From assembly GCA_001917815.1 (NCBI GenBank), contig MNES01000079.1:1-44785 (forward strand): DNA of 44,785 nt, in the 5' to 3' direction. Positions 15,304 to 24,322 of the stretch are shown one piece after another. Position 1 is the first letter of the stretch. Every line of letters starts with the position of its first letter. The translations under genes and the position numbers were made by a program. A model generated the notes under the pieces. The model did no database searches. It was given only the letters and a program-made list of their open reading frames with translations, and was not told the origin of the DNA. Source of the DNA: Chloroflexi bacterium 13_1_40CM_65_17. GTDB lineage: Bacteria; Chloroflexota; Dormibacteria; Dormibacterales; Dormibacteraceae.

Positions 15304-16251
15304 ATGCCTTCGTTTAGCCCACCGCCGGCTGAGGGGGTTCGCGTCCACTGGGAGCAACTGCCGCAGGCGGTGAGGAGTGCGATCGAGGAACGCATCGGCG
15401 GCCGCGTGGTGGAGGCGATTACGCAGCCCGGCGGTTTCTCGCCGGGCCTCGCGGCGCGGCTGCGCACCGGCAATGGTCGCCGTTGCTTTGTCAAGGCCGT
15501 GAGCGTGCAGGCAAACCCGGACACGCCAAGCCTCCATCGTCGTGAGGCGGCTGTGGTGGCGGCGCTCCCTGCCGAGGCGCCTGTGCCCCGCTTGCTGTGG
15601 AGCTACGACGAAGGCGACTGGATCGCGCTGGGTTTCGAGGACGTGGAAGGCCACACGCCCGTCCAACCGTGGCGCGGCGACGAGCTGCGAATGGTCATCG
15701 CGGGCCTGCACCGGATGCATGAGGCGCTCACGCCATCGCCCATCGTGGCTGAGAGCGCTTCGCATGCTTTCGCCACGCTCCTCAATGGCTGGGAGGAGCT
15801 ACGGGAGTCGCATGTCGATGCCCTGGAATCGTGGTCGAGAAGGAACCTCGACCGGCTGGTTCAGCTTGAAGCGAGAGCTCCAGCCGTCGTCTCGGGCCGA
15901 ACCCTGTTGAATTTCGACGTTCGTGCAGACAACATCCTGATCGCAGGCGAGAGGGTCTTCTTCGTGGACTGGCCGTGGGCGCGCATCGGCGCTCCGTTCG
16001 TGGAATGGCTTGGGTTGGCGCCATCGGTCTACATGCAAGGCGGTCCGAAGCCAGAGGACCTGATGCAACGAGTGCCGCTTGGCGCGGTCACGGACGATGC
16101 CATCAACGCGGTCATCGCGTCGCTGGCCGGATACTTCCTTGGCCACTCCATGAGGCCGCCGCCGCCAGGCATTCCGACTGTCCGCGCTTTCCAGGCCGCC
16201 CAAGGAAAGATCGCACTGGAATGGCTGCGGGATCGTGTGGGCTGGGACTAG
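15304..16251 (+). CDS. Aminoglycoside phosphotransferase (APH) family protein
   Basis: A 315-residue protein with the kinase-like APH fold. The N-lobe includes ITQPGGFSPGLAARLRTGNG and a Lys in RCFVKAVSV. The Brenner motif reads LLNFDVRADNILI: the catalytic Asp and the metal-binding Asn are present, but the usual His before the Asp (HxD) is Asn. The metal Asp follows in VFFVDWPWA. This VDWPWA form is common in actinobacterial APH-like proteins of unknown substrate and does not by itself mean antibiotic resistance. ATG 15304 is a possible start with a weak CAAGAG before it. Its stop lies just before the winged-helix gene. Confidence 0.85.
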   Translation: MPSFSPPPAEGVRVHWEQLPQAVRSAIEERIGGRVVEAITQPGGFSPGLAARLRTGNGRRCFVKAVSVQANPDTPSLHRREAAVVAALPAEAPVPRLLWSYDEGDWIALGFEDVEGHTPVQPWRGDELRMVIAGLHRMHEALTPSPIVAESASHAFATLLNGWEELRESHVDALESWSRRNLDRLVQLEARAPAVVSGRTLLNFDVRADNILIAGERVFFVDWPWARIGAPFVEWLGLAPSVYMQGGPKPEDLMQRVPLGAVTDDAINAVIASLAGYFLGHSMRPPPPGIPTVRAFQAAQGKIALEWLRDRVGWD

Positions 16252-16262
16252 ACTCGAAATCG

Positions 16263-16637
16263 ATGACCTCGGAGGCGGGATTCCACAGGCTCACCGAACT
16301 GGTCGCGGATGCGATGCATGGTGGTCGCCCGATGACCGAGCACCAGATCGTGAAGGCGATCTATCGTCGCTCGAAAGTCACGACCGATGCGCGCAGTGTG
16401 CGGCTGGTCCTGGCGTCGGACCGACAGCGATTCGGTCGGCTTAGGCCTCGATTCCGTTTCTTCCAGCGCTCGACGAAGTGGCAGCTGGTCGTGGTAGGGC
16501 CGGCTGACAATCCAGGCCCTCAGGGAGCGCCAGTACCGGCCCGACCGTACCCGCCAACCCGGTCAGGCGCCGCAGCTGCCGACCTCACGTTTCGCGAGGA
16601 CGAGCCGCCGACCAACGCGATCGGTCGAACCGCCTAG
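16263..16637 (+). CDS. Small winged-helix-like protein
   Basis: A 124-residue protein of uncertain family. Residues 8-75 look like a winged helix: FHRLTELVADAMHGGRPMTE is followed by HQIVKAIYRRSKVTTDARSV and then a strand pair ending in STKWQLVVV, reminiscent of HARE-HTH-type domains. The C-terminal 45 residues are Pro/Ala-rich and probably disordered. ATG 16263 lies 11 bases after the APH stop, so the two are likely cotranscribed. The stop overlaps that of the convergent DUF4332 gene in a CTAG. The helix-turn-helix reading is pattern-based and not certain. Confidence 0.55.
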   Translation: MTSEAGFHRLTELVADAMHGGRPMTEHQIVKAIYRRSKVTTDARSVRLVLASDRQRFGRLRPRFRFFQRSTKWQLVVVGPADNPGPQGAPVPARPYPPTRSGAAAADLTFREDEPPTNAIGRTA

Positions 16638-17056
16638 TTCACCACCGGAAGCGGTGGGCTGGGCTCCGGCTCTTCGATGATGTCCAGCGCCGTGGCCTGG
16701 CTGATCCAGTACTGCACGTCCGAGTGGCTTGGGGCGCCCGCGAGCCCGATTGCGTCGACCAGCTTCTTGTGCAGCTCGTCCGCGTCTTGTGCGCGGAGGT
16801 CCGTCATGGCCTCGATCCCGAAGCGGCGAACAGTCGGGAGATGGTGCTCCATCCCGGACACCTCCATGAGCGTGCACTGGTGCGCGAAACCCAGCAGCCG
16901 CTCGGTCGTTATCCCGGTGCGTCTCGACAGGCGCTGCCGGTCGACGTTTAGCGAGGTCTTGTGCAGGAGCTGATTGGTGTGATTGATTCCGACAGCGCGG
17001 AGCCTGCGCACATCGGAGTCGGAGATGCCCCGCAAGTATTCGAGCGTCCGGTACAT
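16634..17056 (-). CDS. DUF4332 helix-hairpin-helix protein
   Basis: A 140-residue protein that is one DUF4332 domain. The paired helix-hairpin-helix pattern is visible twice: LRGISDSDVRRLRAVGINHT then LSRRTGITTERLLGFAHQ, and LMEVSGMEHHLPTVRRFGIE then ADELHKKLVDAIGLAG. Such domains bind DNA or protein without known enzymatic activity. ATG 17056 starts at the conserved YRTLEYLRGI; an upstream in-frame extension to 17107 is less likely. An imperfect AT-rich palindrome, CATATAAGGATATG, at 17059-17072 directly precedes the start and could be its -10 region or operator; the mRNA would be nearly leaderless. Confidence 0.85.
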   Translation of the reverse strand: MYRTLEYLRGISDSDVRRLRAVGINHTNQLLHKTSLNVDRQRLSRRTGITTERLLGFAHQCTLMEVSGMEHHLPTVRRFGIEAMTDLRAQDADELHKKLVDAIGLAGAPSHSDVQYWISQATALDIIEEPEPSPPLPVVN

Positions 17057-17111
17057 CACATATAAGGATATGCGGCCCGTGTCGTTTCCCCGTCGCGGCC
17101 CCGGCATCTCC

Positions 17112-17142
17112 TATAATTCACCGAACCCCGCCGCCATTGGAG
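17112..17142 (+). promoter_or_regulatory. Promoter and leader of the first purine operon
   Basis: A consensus -10 TATAAT (17112-17117) is followed by CCCC (17126-17129) and CCATTGGAG (17134-17142), whose GGAG would be the Shine-Dalgarno for a CTG start at 17153. No convincing -35 is seen. The same order and near-identical spacing occurs before purB (29289-29321). The leader is about 30 nt, too short for a purine riboswitch. Confidence 0.6.
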
Positions 17143-17152
17143 TAAACACACC

Positions 17153-18367
17153 CTGAATCAGAGCCGGCTCGCAACCCGTGACACGTTTACCGGGGAGCAG
17201 TCTGGCCTCGAGATCGGGATCGGGCGGCGCGCTCGACGCGCTTACGGTTTCGACGAGGTCGCGCTCGTCCCCGGCGGCGTCACGCTCAATCCCGACGAGG
17301 TCGACGTCTCTTTTGCCCTCGGCGATCGTTTCCGGCTGAACATCCCGATCTGGGGCGCGGCGATGGACGGAGTGGTCGACGTCGACTTCGCCATCGCGAT
17401 GGGCAAGCTCGGCGGTGTGGCTGTGCTCAACCTCGACGGGGTCCACACGCGATATGCAGATTCGAAGCCGATCATCGATCGCGTAGCCGCCGCGGACAAG
17501 GCTACCGTCAACGCGGTCCTCAAAGAGGTGTATCGCGAACCCGTTAAGCCGCAGCTCATCTCGAATCGAATCAAGGCGATCAAGGCAGCGGGCGTCTACT
17601 GCGCGGTTTCGACCGTGCCTGCCCACGCCGAGGAGCGCGCCGAGCAGGCCCAGAAGGCGGGCGCGGACGTGTTCGTCGTCCAGGGCACCGTGCTCACGGC
17701 GCGCCATTCATCGAGGTCGTATCACCAGCTCGCGTTCGAAGACCTCGTCCGCGCGTGCGACATCCCGGTGGTCGTGGGCAACTGCGTCCATTACGAGACG
17801 GCGCTGGAGCTGATGGAGACCGGCATCGCCGGGATCCTGGTCGGCGTAGGACCCGGGGCCGCATGCACCACTCGTGGGGTGCTGGGGGTGGGCGTGCCGC
17901 AGGTCACCGCCACGGCCGACGTCGCGGCGGCGCGCGACGAGCACATGCGCCGGGGCGGCATGCGCGTGGCGGTGATCACTGATGGTGGCATGCGCATCGG
18001 GGCCGATGTTTGCAAGGCATTCGCGTCGGGCGCGGACGCAGTGATGATCGGAACCCCGCTGGCCGGCGCCGAGGAATCGGCGTCAAGGGGCTACAACTGG
18101 GGCATGGCCACTCCGGATCCGAACCTTCCTCGCGGGACCCGCGTCCACGTGGGCACGAAAGCGACCCTCAAAGAGATCCTCCTGGGCCCGGCTCGGGTCG
18201 ATGACGGGAGCCAGAACTTCGCCGGCGCCCTGAGGTCGGCGTTGGGGGTTTGCGGCGCGCACGACATAGCCGAGTTCCAGCACGTCGAGATGGTCATCGC
18301 ACCATCGATCACGTCGGAAGGCAAAGCGCTTCAGCAGTCACAGCACGTGGGCATGGGCAAAGGCTGA
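17153..18367 (+). CDS. guaB3: GuaB3-family IMP dehydrogenase-like protein, probable CTG start
   Basis: A 404-residue TIM-barrel enzyme of the IMPDH/GMP reductase family, GuaB3 branch. It lacks CBS domains. Conserved blocks are [20 protein letters not shown] (residues 19-38), [12 protein letters not shown] (69-80), the catalytic loop [18 protein letters not shown] with Cys238, and [20 protein letters not shown], then [16 protein letters not shown] makes XMP from IMP; a GuaB3 in cyanobacteria has been reported as IMPDH, otherwise the branch is little studied. An in-frame stop at 17114 and the absence of ATG, GTG or TTG before 17363 force an unusual start: CTG 17153, with TTGGAGT upstream at about 9 nt. 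Starting at ATG 17363 would remove the first strand and the conserved [10 protein letters not shown]. guaA follows at once. Confidence 0.85.
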   Translation: MNQSRLATRDTFTGEQSGLEIGIGRRARRAYGFDEVALVPGGVTLNPDEVDVSFALGDRFRLNIPIWGAAMDGVVDVDFAIAMGKLGGVAVLNLDGVHTRYADSKPIIDRVAAADKATVNAVLKEVYREPVKPQLISNRIKAIKAAGVYCAVSTVPAHAEERAEQAQKAGADVFVVQGTVLTARHSSRSYHQLAFEDLVRACDIPVVVGNCVHYETALELMETGIAGILVGVGPGAACTTRGVLGVGVPQVTATADVAAARDEHMRRGGMRVAVITDGGMRIGADVCKAFASGADAVMIGTPLAGAEESASRGYNWGMATPDPNLPRGTRVHVGTKATLKEILLGPARVDDGSQNFAGALRSALGVCGAHDIAEFQHVEMVIAPSITSEGKALQQSQHVGMGKG

Positions 18368-18401
18368 GTTGAGCCGGTCTGCCACGGCACCACGTCGCCG
18401 T

Positions 18402-18408
18402 GAGGAGG
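18402..18408 (+). promoter_or_regulatory. Strong Shine-Dalgarno that sets the guaA start
   Basis: GAGGAGG lies 8 bases before GTG 18417, making that codon the likely start of guaA rather than the in-frame TTG at 18369. Confidence 0.75.
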
Positions 18409-18416
18409 CCAAGCGC

Positions 18417-19958
18417 GTGGCCGAACAGACCGTGCTAATCCTCGATTTCGGATCCCAGTTCAGCCAGCTGATCGCGCGCCGGGTGCGCGAGGCCAAGGTC
18501 TACTGCGAGCTGGTGCCCGGGACAACGCCCTGGTCCGAGCTCAAGGAGCGCGAGCCCGCCGGGCTCATCCTCAGTGGTGGCCCGTCGAGCGTCTACGAAC
18601 AAGGCGCGCCGCAGGTCGACCCTGACGCGCTTCGCGCGGGCGTGCCAGTCCTGGGCATCTGCTACGGCATGCAGCTCATAGCCCACCACCTCGGTGGCAA
18701 GGTCGATCCCGGCCGCGCCCACGAGTATGGTCCGGCGCTGCTCGCCGTGCGCGAGCCGGCGGGGTTGTTCGAAGGCCTCAACGGAGAGCTGCCCGTGTGG
18801 ATGAGCCATGGCGACGCGGTCACCGAGATGCCGCCCGGCTTCCGCGCCCTCGCTTCCAGCGGTAACGCGCCGGTGGCGGCTTTCACCGACGGCAACGGTA
18901 TCTTCGGCATCCAGTTCCACCCCGAAGTGGTCCATACACCGAGCGGGCGTGAGGTGCTGCGCAACTTCCTGTATCGGGTGTGCCATTGCGAGCCGTCGTG
19001 GACTGCCGGGTCTTTCATCGCCGAGGCGGTCGAGAGCATCCGCGCCCAGGTCGGCAGCGGCCGCGTGATCTGCGCGCTCTCCGGTGGCGTGGACTCCGCG
19101 GTCGCGGCGACCATTGTCCACCGCGCGATCGGAGAGCAGCTGACATGCGTCTTCGTAAACAACGGCCTGCTGCGCAAAGAGGAGCCCGAGCGCGTCCTCG
19201 CGGTGATGCGGGGCAACCTCGACATGAACATCCGCTACGTCGACGCCACGGCGCGATTCCTGAATGCGCTGAGCGGTGTCACCGACCCCGAGGAGAAGAG
19301 GCGCATCGTCGGCCGGGAGTTCATCTCTGTCTTCGAAGCCGAGGCTTCCAGCCTCGGGCACATCGACTTCCTGGCCCAGGGGACGTTGTATCCGGATGTC
19401 ATCGAGTCGACCGCGCCCGACGTCGCGGCGACAGCGGCGAAGATCAAGACGCACCACAACGTCGGCGGTCTGCCACCTGGACTTCGATTCCAGCTCATAG
19501 AGCCGCTTCGCTACCTGTTCAAGGACGAGGTGCGCGCGGTGGGGATCGAGCTTGGGATGCCGGAGGAGATGGTGTACCGCCAGCCGTTCCCGGGACCGGG
19601 CCTGTCGATACGCTGCCTGGGCGAAGTCACCGCCGAGCGCCTCGAGATCTTGCGGAACGCCGACTGGGTGGTGGTGGATGAGATCAAGCGGTTTGGGCTC
19701 TACCGCCAGGTGTGGCAGTCGTTTGCGGTTCTGACACCGCTGTCAACCGTGGGGGTGATGGGGGACTATCGCACTTATGCGAATGTCGTCGCGATCAGAG
19801 TTGTCACCAGCGAGGACGCGATGACGGCGGATTGGGCGCGGGTCCCATACGAGGTGCTTGCACGGATCAGCAACCGCATCGTCAACGAGGTCAAGGGCGT
19901 CAACCGCGTCGTCTTCGACATCACGTCGAAGCCGCCCGGCACCATCGAGTGGGAGTAG
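18417..19958 (+). CDS. guaA: GMP synthase (glutamine-hydrolysing)
   Basis: Converts XMP to GMP using ATP and glutamine; 513 residues, the normal bifunctional length. The class I glutaminase domain is residues 1-190, with Cys82 in LGICYGMQ and the HPE triad in IQFHPEV. The N-type PP-loop is [15 protein letters not shown], and the C-terminal dimerisation domain ends in [10 protein letters not shown], the classic GuaA terminus. GTG 18417 with GAGGAGG eight bases upstream is the start. It follows guaB3 by about 50 bases, so XMP formation and use are encoded in tandem. Its last bases overlap the candidate GTG of the next gene. Confidence 0.97.
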   Translation: MAEQTVLILDFGSQFSQLIARRVREAKVYCELVPGTTPWSELKEREPAGLILSGGPSSVYEQGAPQVDPDALRAGVPVLGICYGMQLIAHHLGGKVDPGRAHEYGPALLAVREPAGLFEGLNGELPVWMSHGDAVTEMPPGFRALASSGNAPVAAFTDGNGIFGIQFHPEVVHTPSGREVLRNFLYRVCHCEPSWTAGSFIAEAVESIRAQVGSGRVICALSGGVDSAVAATIVHRAIGEQLTCVFVNNGLLRKEEPERVLAVMRGNLDMNIRYVDATARFLNALSGVTDPEEKRRIVGREFISVFEAEASSLGHIDFLAQGTLYPDVIESTAPDVAATAAKIKTHHNVGGLPPGLRFQLIEPLRYLFKDEVRAVGIELGMPEEMVYRQPFPGPGLSIRCLGEVTAERLEILRNADWVVVDEIKRFGLYRQVWQSFAVLTPLSTVGVMGDYRTYANVVAIRVVTSEDAMTADWARVPYEVLARISNRIVNEVKGVNRVVFDITSKPPGTIEWE

Positions 19959-20794
19959 GGCCTCTCAACCTCGAGCTGAACCAGGGCTGGCGCAAGAGGA
20001 TGATCGCGGGCCTTCTTCGTGGGCAGCGGCAAGATGGCGGGTTTGGCGTCCACCCCTACGGCAAATGGACAGGCGCCCACTGGAGGCTCGTCTCGCTTGT
20101 CGAGCTCGGAATCCCGCCAACCGACACCAGAGCACGTGCGGCAGCGAAAACCGTGCTCGACTGGATCGCCGCGCCGTCATTGCCGCATGTGGTCGCCGGG
20201 AAGGAGCGGCGCCACGCCTCGGTGGAAGGAAACGCCTTGGCAGTTTCCTGCCGGCTGGGTATGGCACGCAATAAACAGGTCCGCGACCTCGTCGACATTC
20301 TTCTTCGATCGCAATGGCCCGACGGCGGCTGGAACTGCGACATCGACCCGAGCGCACGGCGGTCTTCGTTTCACGAGAGCCTTGCCTCGATTTGGGGCCT
20401 GGTCGAGTATCACCGCGCCACGGGCGACCGCGACGCACTCGAGGCCGCGCATCGAGCGGGCGAGCTCCTGCTCAATCACAGGCTCTACCGATCGACGACC
20501 ACAGGCGAGACGATCCACCCGGAGTGGGAGCGCATCCACTGGCCGCACTACTGGCACTACGACTTCTTCCATGGACTTCGGGCGCTGGCACTGCTGAAGC
20601 GACTGGACGACCCTCGGGCTGCTGATGCGCTGGGCCTACTGCGCGCACGACGCCGCGCCGATGCAACCTGGCGTGCCGGCGGTCATCGCTACTGGCGCAA
20701 GCCAGGCGCGTCGCAACAGGCAGAAGTGGTGGACTGGGGTGACGCGCATGAGATCGTGACCCCGGCCGCGCTCGCCATGCTCCAGCACCAATGA
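19949..20794 (+). CDS. Terpene-cyclase/prenyltransferase-like alpha-toroid protein
   Basis: About 281 residues with the repeat pattern of the squalene-cyclase/prenyltransferase alpha-alpha barrel. Two QW-like motifs are visible: [20 protein letters not shown] near the N-terminus and [20 protein letters not shown] in the middle. The rest is helical with conserved Trp/His, for example [19 protein letters not shown]. It is far shorter than full squalene cyclases (over 600 residues) and lacks the DxDD catalytic motif, so activity cannot be assigned; close relatives are annotated only as prenyltransferase-like. GTG 19949 overlaps guaA by ten bases; ATG 20000 is an alternative. Its TGA overlaps the purD ATG, so it is part of the purine operon. 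Confidence 0.75.
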   Translation: MGVGPLNLELNQGWRKRMIAGLLRGQRQDGGFGVHPYGKWTGAHWRLVSLVELGIPPTDTRARAAAKTVLDWIAAPSLPHVVAGKERRHASVEGNALAVSCRLGMARNKQVRDLVDILLRSQWPDGGWNCDIDPSARRSSFHESLASIWGLVEYHRATGDRDALEAAHRAGELLLNHRLYRSTTTGETIHPEWERIHWPHYWHYDFFHGLRALALLKRLDDPRAADALGLLRARRRADATWRAGGHRYWRKPGASQQAEVVDWGDAHEIVTPAALAMLQHQ

Positions 20795-22062
20795 AGGTTC
20801 TGGTCGTGGGGTCGGGGGCGCGCGAGCACGCGCTGGTGTGGAAGTGCGTCCAGTCGGAGCTGGTAGAGCGCGTCTACTGCGCGCCTGGAAACGGCGGAAC
20901 AGGCGGCATGGCGCGCAACGTTGCCATAAGCGTGGCAGACGTCGTCCGTATCGTCGAATTCGCCAAGCGTGAGCGTCTCGGACTGGTCGTCCTGGGGCCC
21001 GAGGCGGCGGTGGATGCCGGCGTGGGTGACGCGCTGCGCAGCGCCGGATTCAACGTGTTCGGTCCCAACCGGCGCGCCGGCAGGATCGAGTCGAGCAAAT
21101 CGTTCGCGAAGCGCCTCATGGTCACCGCCGGAATACCCACAGCCGACTTCGAGGTCTTCAGCGATCCCGCGCCCGCACGCGCCTGGGCACGCGAGAGAAA
21201 TGGACTCGTCGCGGTCAAGGCAGACGGGCTCGCGCGGGGCAAGGGCGTCGTCGTCTGCTCCACGGTCGAGGAGGCGAACGCCGCAGTCGATGCGATGCTC
21301 GTGCACAGTCGCTTCGGGCGCAGCGGCGCGACGATCGTGCTCGAGGAAAAGCTCGCTGGGCCGGAGCTGTCGGTGCTCGGCATCACCGACGGCACCGATG
21401 TAGTCGCGCTGGCTCCGGCGCGTGACTTCAAGCGCGTGCACGACGGCGACCGCGGACCCAACACCGGGGGCATGGGCGCTTACTCGCCGCCGCTGGGCGT
21501 GGACGGGGCGGTGCTGGACGAGGTCCTCAACACGGTTCTCAAGCCAGCGGTGCGCGAGCTCGCGGCGTCCGGAGACGAGTTTCGCGGCGTCCTCTATGCC
21601 GGGCTGATGCTCACGCCGAAGGGAATTCGCACTCTCGAATTCAACGCCCGCTTCGGCGACCCAGAAGCTCAGGTCGTCCTGCCGCGCCTGGAATCGGACT
21701 TCGTCGCGCTCGCGCTGGCCGCCGCGAAAGGGACGCTGGCGAGCATCCCCGAGCCGACCTGGAACCCACGCGCGGCGGTGGGGGTCGTGGTGGCCTCCGC
21801 GAACTATCCGGATGACGCGCTCGTGAAGACCGGCTTTCCGATCCGCGGCCTGGCGGAGATGCCCCGCGGGGTCCAGGTCTTCCACGGCGGAACGCGTTTC
21901 GAACCGGGCCGCGGGCTGGTCACCGACGGAGGCCGAGTCGTGACCTCGGTGGCGCTTGGCGACACGGTGGCCGAAGCACGCGAAAAGGCGCTCGCCGGGG
22001 CGCGGCAGGTACGATTCCAAGGGGCTTTCTATCGCTCCGATATCGCCCTGGAGGCTATTTAG
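20791..22062 (+). CDS. purD: Phosphoribosylamine-glycine ligase (GAR synthetase)
   Basis: Step two of purine synthesis: joins glycine to phosphoribosylamine with ATP. The 423-residue ATP-grasp protein starts with [18 protein letters not shown]. The ATP-grasp core shows [15 protein letters not shown] and [14 protein letters not shown], and the metal-binding part [15 protein letters not shown]. The C-terminal domain is [15 protein letters not shown] overlaps the previous stop (ATGA), and the TAG shares a base with the purE GTG. Confidence 0.97.
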   Translation: MKVLVVGSGAREHALVWKCVQSELVERVYCAPGNGGTGGMARNVAISVADVVRIVEFAKRERLGLVVLGPEAAVDAGVGDALRSAGFNVFGPNRRAGRIESSKSFAKRLMVTAGIPTADFEVFSDPAPARAWARERNGLVAVKADGLARGKGVVVCSTVEEANAAVDAMLVHSRFGRSGATIVLEEKLAGPELSVLGITDGTDVVALAPARDFKRVHDGDRGPNTGGMGAYSPPLGVDGAVLDEVLNTVLKPAVRELAASGDEFRGVLYAGLMLTPKGIRTLEFNARFGDPEAQVVLPRLESDFVALALAAAKGTLASIPEPTWNPRAAVGVVVASANYPDDALVKTGFPIRGLAEMPRGVQVFHGGTRFEPGRGLVTDGGRVVTSVALGDTVAEAREKALAGARQVRFQGAFYRSDIALEAI

Positions 22063-22526
22063 TGCAGCCTGTCGTCGGCATCATCCTCGGCTCCAGGTCA
22101 GACCTGCCGCTCATGGAGTCGTGCGTCAAGGTGCTCGACGAGCTCGAATTGACGCACGAGCTGAAGGTCTGCTCGGCGCATCGCAACCCGCGGGGCGTCA
22201 TGGAATGGGCATCGTCGGCGCGAGAACGTGGGCTCAAGGTCGTCATCGCGGCGGCCGGGGGTGCGGCCCATCTTCCGGGCGTCGTCGCCGCGTGGACAGA
22301 TCTTCCGGTGATCGGCGTTCCGGTGCCGACCCAGCACCTCGGCGGTGTCGACTCCCTCTACTCGATCGTTCAGATGCCGGCCGGCATACCGGTGGCCACA
22401 GTCGCCATCGGCGAGGCCGGTGCCAAGAATGCGGCCTGGCTGGCCGCGCGCATCATCGGCATCACAGACGATGCGGTCGCGCTGCGTCATCACGAGAAGC
22501 GAGCCGCCCTCGCAGGACCGGCCTAG
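22062..22526 (+). CDS. purE: N5-carboxyaminoimidazole ribonucleotide mutase
   Basis: A 154-residue PurE that converts N5-CAIR to CAIR. Active-site blocks are [41 protein letters not shown] and [20 protein letters not shown]. The SAHRNP form matches class I PurE, which needs PurK to make N5-CAIR; class II enzymes, which take AIR and CO2 directly, usually read SAHK. No purK is in the window. GTG 22062 shares its G with the purD TAG, and its own TAG shares a base with the GTG of the next gene. Confidence 0.95.
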   Translation: MQPVVGIILGSRSDLPLMESCVKVLDELELTHELKVCSAHRNPRGVMEWASSARERGLKVVIAAAGGAAHLPGVVAAWTDLPVIGVPVPTQHLGGVDSLYSIVQMPAGIPVATVAIGEAGAKNAAWLAARIIGITDDAVALRHHEKRAALAGPA

Positions 22527-24322
22527 TGGCCAGGAAGGCGTCCCGTGTACGCCTCATCGACACGACGTTTCGCGACGCCCAGCAAACGCTGCTCGGAGGC
22601 GCGCTGCGCGGCGACGAGATAGTTCCCATCGCGGCGAAGATGGATGAGATCGGCTTCGCCGCCATGGAGGCGCTCGGCGGCGCCACGTTCGAGATACAGG
22701 TGCGCCGGCGCGAGGATCCGTGGGCATACCTTCGCAAGCTGAACAAGGCGACCCCCAACACCCCGATCCAGGCCTTGATCCGTGGTCAGAACCTGGTCGG
22801 CAATCGCAATTTCGCTGATGACGTCGTCGAGCTCTTCATCAAGCATCTCGCCAAGAACGGCGTGGACGTGTTCCGCTTCTTCGATCCGCTGAACGATCTG
22901 CGCAACATGGAGGCGGCGATCGGCGCGGCGCTGAAAGCCAAGAAGAGGGTGCAGGGCGCGCTGAGCTATGCGATCTCTCCGGCACACAGCCTCGAGCTCT
23001 GGTGCTCGCTCGCCAAAGGACTGGTCGACATGGGCTGCCACGACGTGGTCATCAAGGACACGTCGGGCTTGCTGAGCCCACAGGCGACTTGGGAGCTCGT
23101 CAGTGCGCTCAAGCAGGTGGCCAAGGCGCCCATCGACGTGCACTCGCACTGCTCGAGCGGGATGGCGCCGATGGCCTACATGGCAGCGGTCGAAGCGGGC
23201 GCCGAGGTCCTCGACGTCGCCATGTCGCCGCTGGCTTGGGGGGCGTCGCAGCCAGCGGCCGAGAGCGTGGTCGCTGCACTACACGGCGGCGAATACGACA
23301 CCGGCCTGGACCTCGATCGGATGTGGGACGTCCAGGGCGACATCGAATCGCTGAAGCGGCAGCACATCCAGCATCTGAGCCCGGTCGCGGACCGCGTCGA
23401 CGCCAGCATCCTGCGTTACCAGATGCCCGGCGCGACGCTGGAAGACATCCACCGCCAGCTTGACGCACACGCCGCGGGCGACCGCCTGGGCGAGGTCCTT
23501 GAGGAGGTCAGCCGGGTCCGGCTCGAGCTGGGTTACCCGCCGCTGGTGGCGCCGATCCGGCAGATGATCGCGACGCAGGCCGTCTACAACGTCATCGGCG
23601 GTTCGCGGTACGCGACCGTGACGCAAGAGCTCAAGGACTATCTGCAGGGTCTCTACGGACGCCCCCCGGTGCCGGCCGATCCCGAGCTGCGCCGCCTGGT
23701 CCTGGGACGCGAGGAACCGATCACGATCCGTCCCGCCGATCTCCTCGAGCCACAGGTCGACGCGGCACGACAGCAGCTCAGGAAGATGAACCTGGATACG
23801 AGCGACGATTCCGTGCTCATCCAGCTCCTGTTTCCCAACCTCGCGATCGACTACCTGCGCGAGCCTGCGCCCGCCGCGGCCGGAAACAAGCGGCCGGCCA
23901 TCGTGAGCACGCCGGCGGCGGATCCGCCGCCTGCTCCTGCTCCCGCTGCCGCGACCAACCCGGCCGCCCCAGCAGCGCCGCACACGGCCGAATTCGAGGT
24001 CGAGGTCGAGGGGGAAGTCTTCAAGGTGCGTGTCAGCGGCGCCGGGATGACAGTCATGCCTGCAGCTGGATCCGCGGCGCCCGCCGTCGCCCCGCCTCCC
24101 AGGACTGGCGAGGGAACCGTCATCGCGCCGATGCAAGGCCTCATCGTCAAGATCCCGGTCGGGCCGGGTGACCCGGTCAAGCTCGGTGACGTCGTAGCGG
24201 TGCTCGAGGCGATGAAGATGCAGAACGACATCGTCACCACCGTGGCCGGCACCGTGCGCGAGGTCTACGTGAAGGAAGGCGAGGTGGTCAGCCCCAGCCA
24301 GCCTTTGCTCGCGGTCGGATGA
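22526..24322 (+). CDS. pycB: Pyruvate carboxylase subunit B / oxaloacetate decarboxylase alpha-type carboxyltransferase
   Basis: 598 residues: an HMGL-like TIM barrel (RVRLIDTTFRDAQQTLLGG at residues 5-23; DVFRFFDPLNDLRNM; VVIKDTSGLLSP; VHSHCSSGMAP), a helical PYC_OADA domain, an Ala/Pro-rich linker, and a C-terminal biotinyl domain with EAMKM, the biotinylated Lys being 564. It transfers carboxyl from biotin to pyruvate, giving oxaloacetate, or runs the reverse way in OadA-type systems. The adjacent biotin carboxylase makes the two-subunit pyruvate carboxylase reading most likely; methylmalonyl-CoA carboxyltransferase is less likely. GTG 22526 shares a base with the purE stop, and the stop overlaps the next ATG. 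Confidence 0.9.
   Translation: MARKASRVRLIDTTFRDAQQTLLGGALRGDEIVPIAAKMDEIGFAAMEALGGATFEIQVRRREDPWAYLRKLNKATPNTPIQALIRGQNLVGNRNFADDVVELFIKHLAKNGVDVFRFFDPLNDLRNMEAAIGAALKAKKRVQGALSYAISPAHSLELWCSLAKGLVDMGCHDVVIKDTSGLLSPQATWELVSALKQVAKAPIDVHSHCSSGMAPMAYMAAVEAGAEVLDVAMSPLAWGASQPAAESVVAALHGGEYDTGLDLDRMWDVQGDIESLKRQHIQHLSPVADRVDASILRYQMPGATLEDIHRQLDAHAAGDRLGEVLEEVSRVRLELGYPPLVAPIRQMIATQAVYNVIGGSRYATVTQELKDYLQGLYGRPPVPADPELRRLVLGREEPITIRPADLLEPQVDAARQQLRKMNLDTSDDSVLIQLLFPNLAIDYLREPAPAAAGNKRPAIVSTPAADPPPAPAPAAATNPAAPAAPHTAEFEVEVEGEVFKVRVSGAGMTVMPAAGSAAPAVAPPPRTGEGTVIAPMQGLIVKIPVGPGDPVKLGDVVAVLEAMKMQNDIVTTVAGTVREVYVKEGEVVSPSQPLLAVG

Noticed and set aside
15304-16251. Aminoglycoside resistance gene
   Set aside because: Only the APH kinase fold is supported; the HxD histidine is replaced and many chromosomal APH-like proteins have other substrates.
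17118-17152. Purine or other riboswitch in the leader of the guaB3 operon
   Set aside because: The leader from the TATAAT promoter to the start is only about 30 nt, too short for any known riboswitch fold; the purB leader is equally short.
18435-19457. Minus-strand open frame of 340 codons opposite guaA
   Set aside because: It is antisense to a fully conserved GMP synthase and has typical GC-rich shadow composition.
21956-22525. N-terminal extension of pycB through purE
   Set aside because: This is purE read in another frame; GTG 22526 gives the family N-terminus and overlaps the purE stop.
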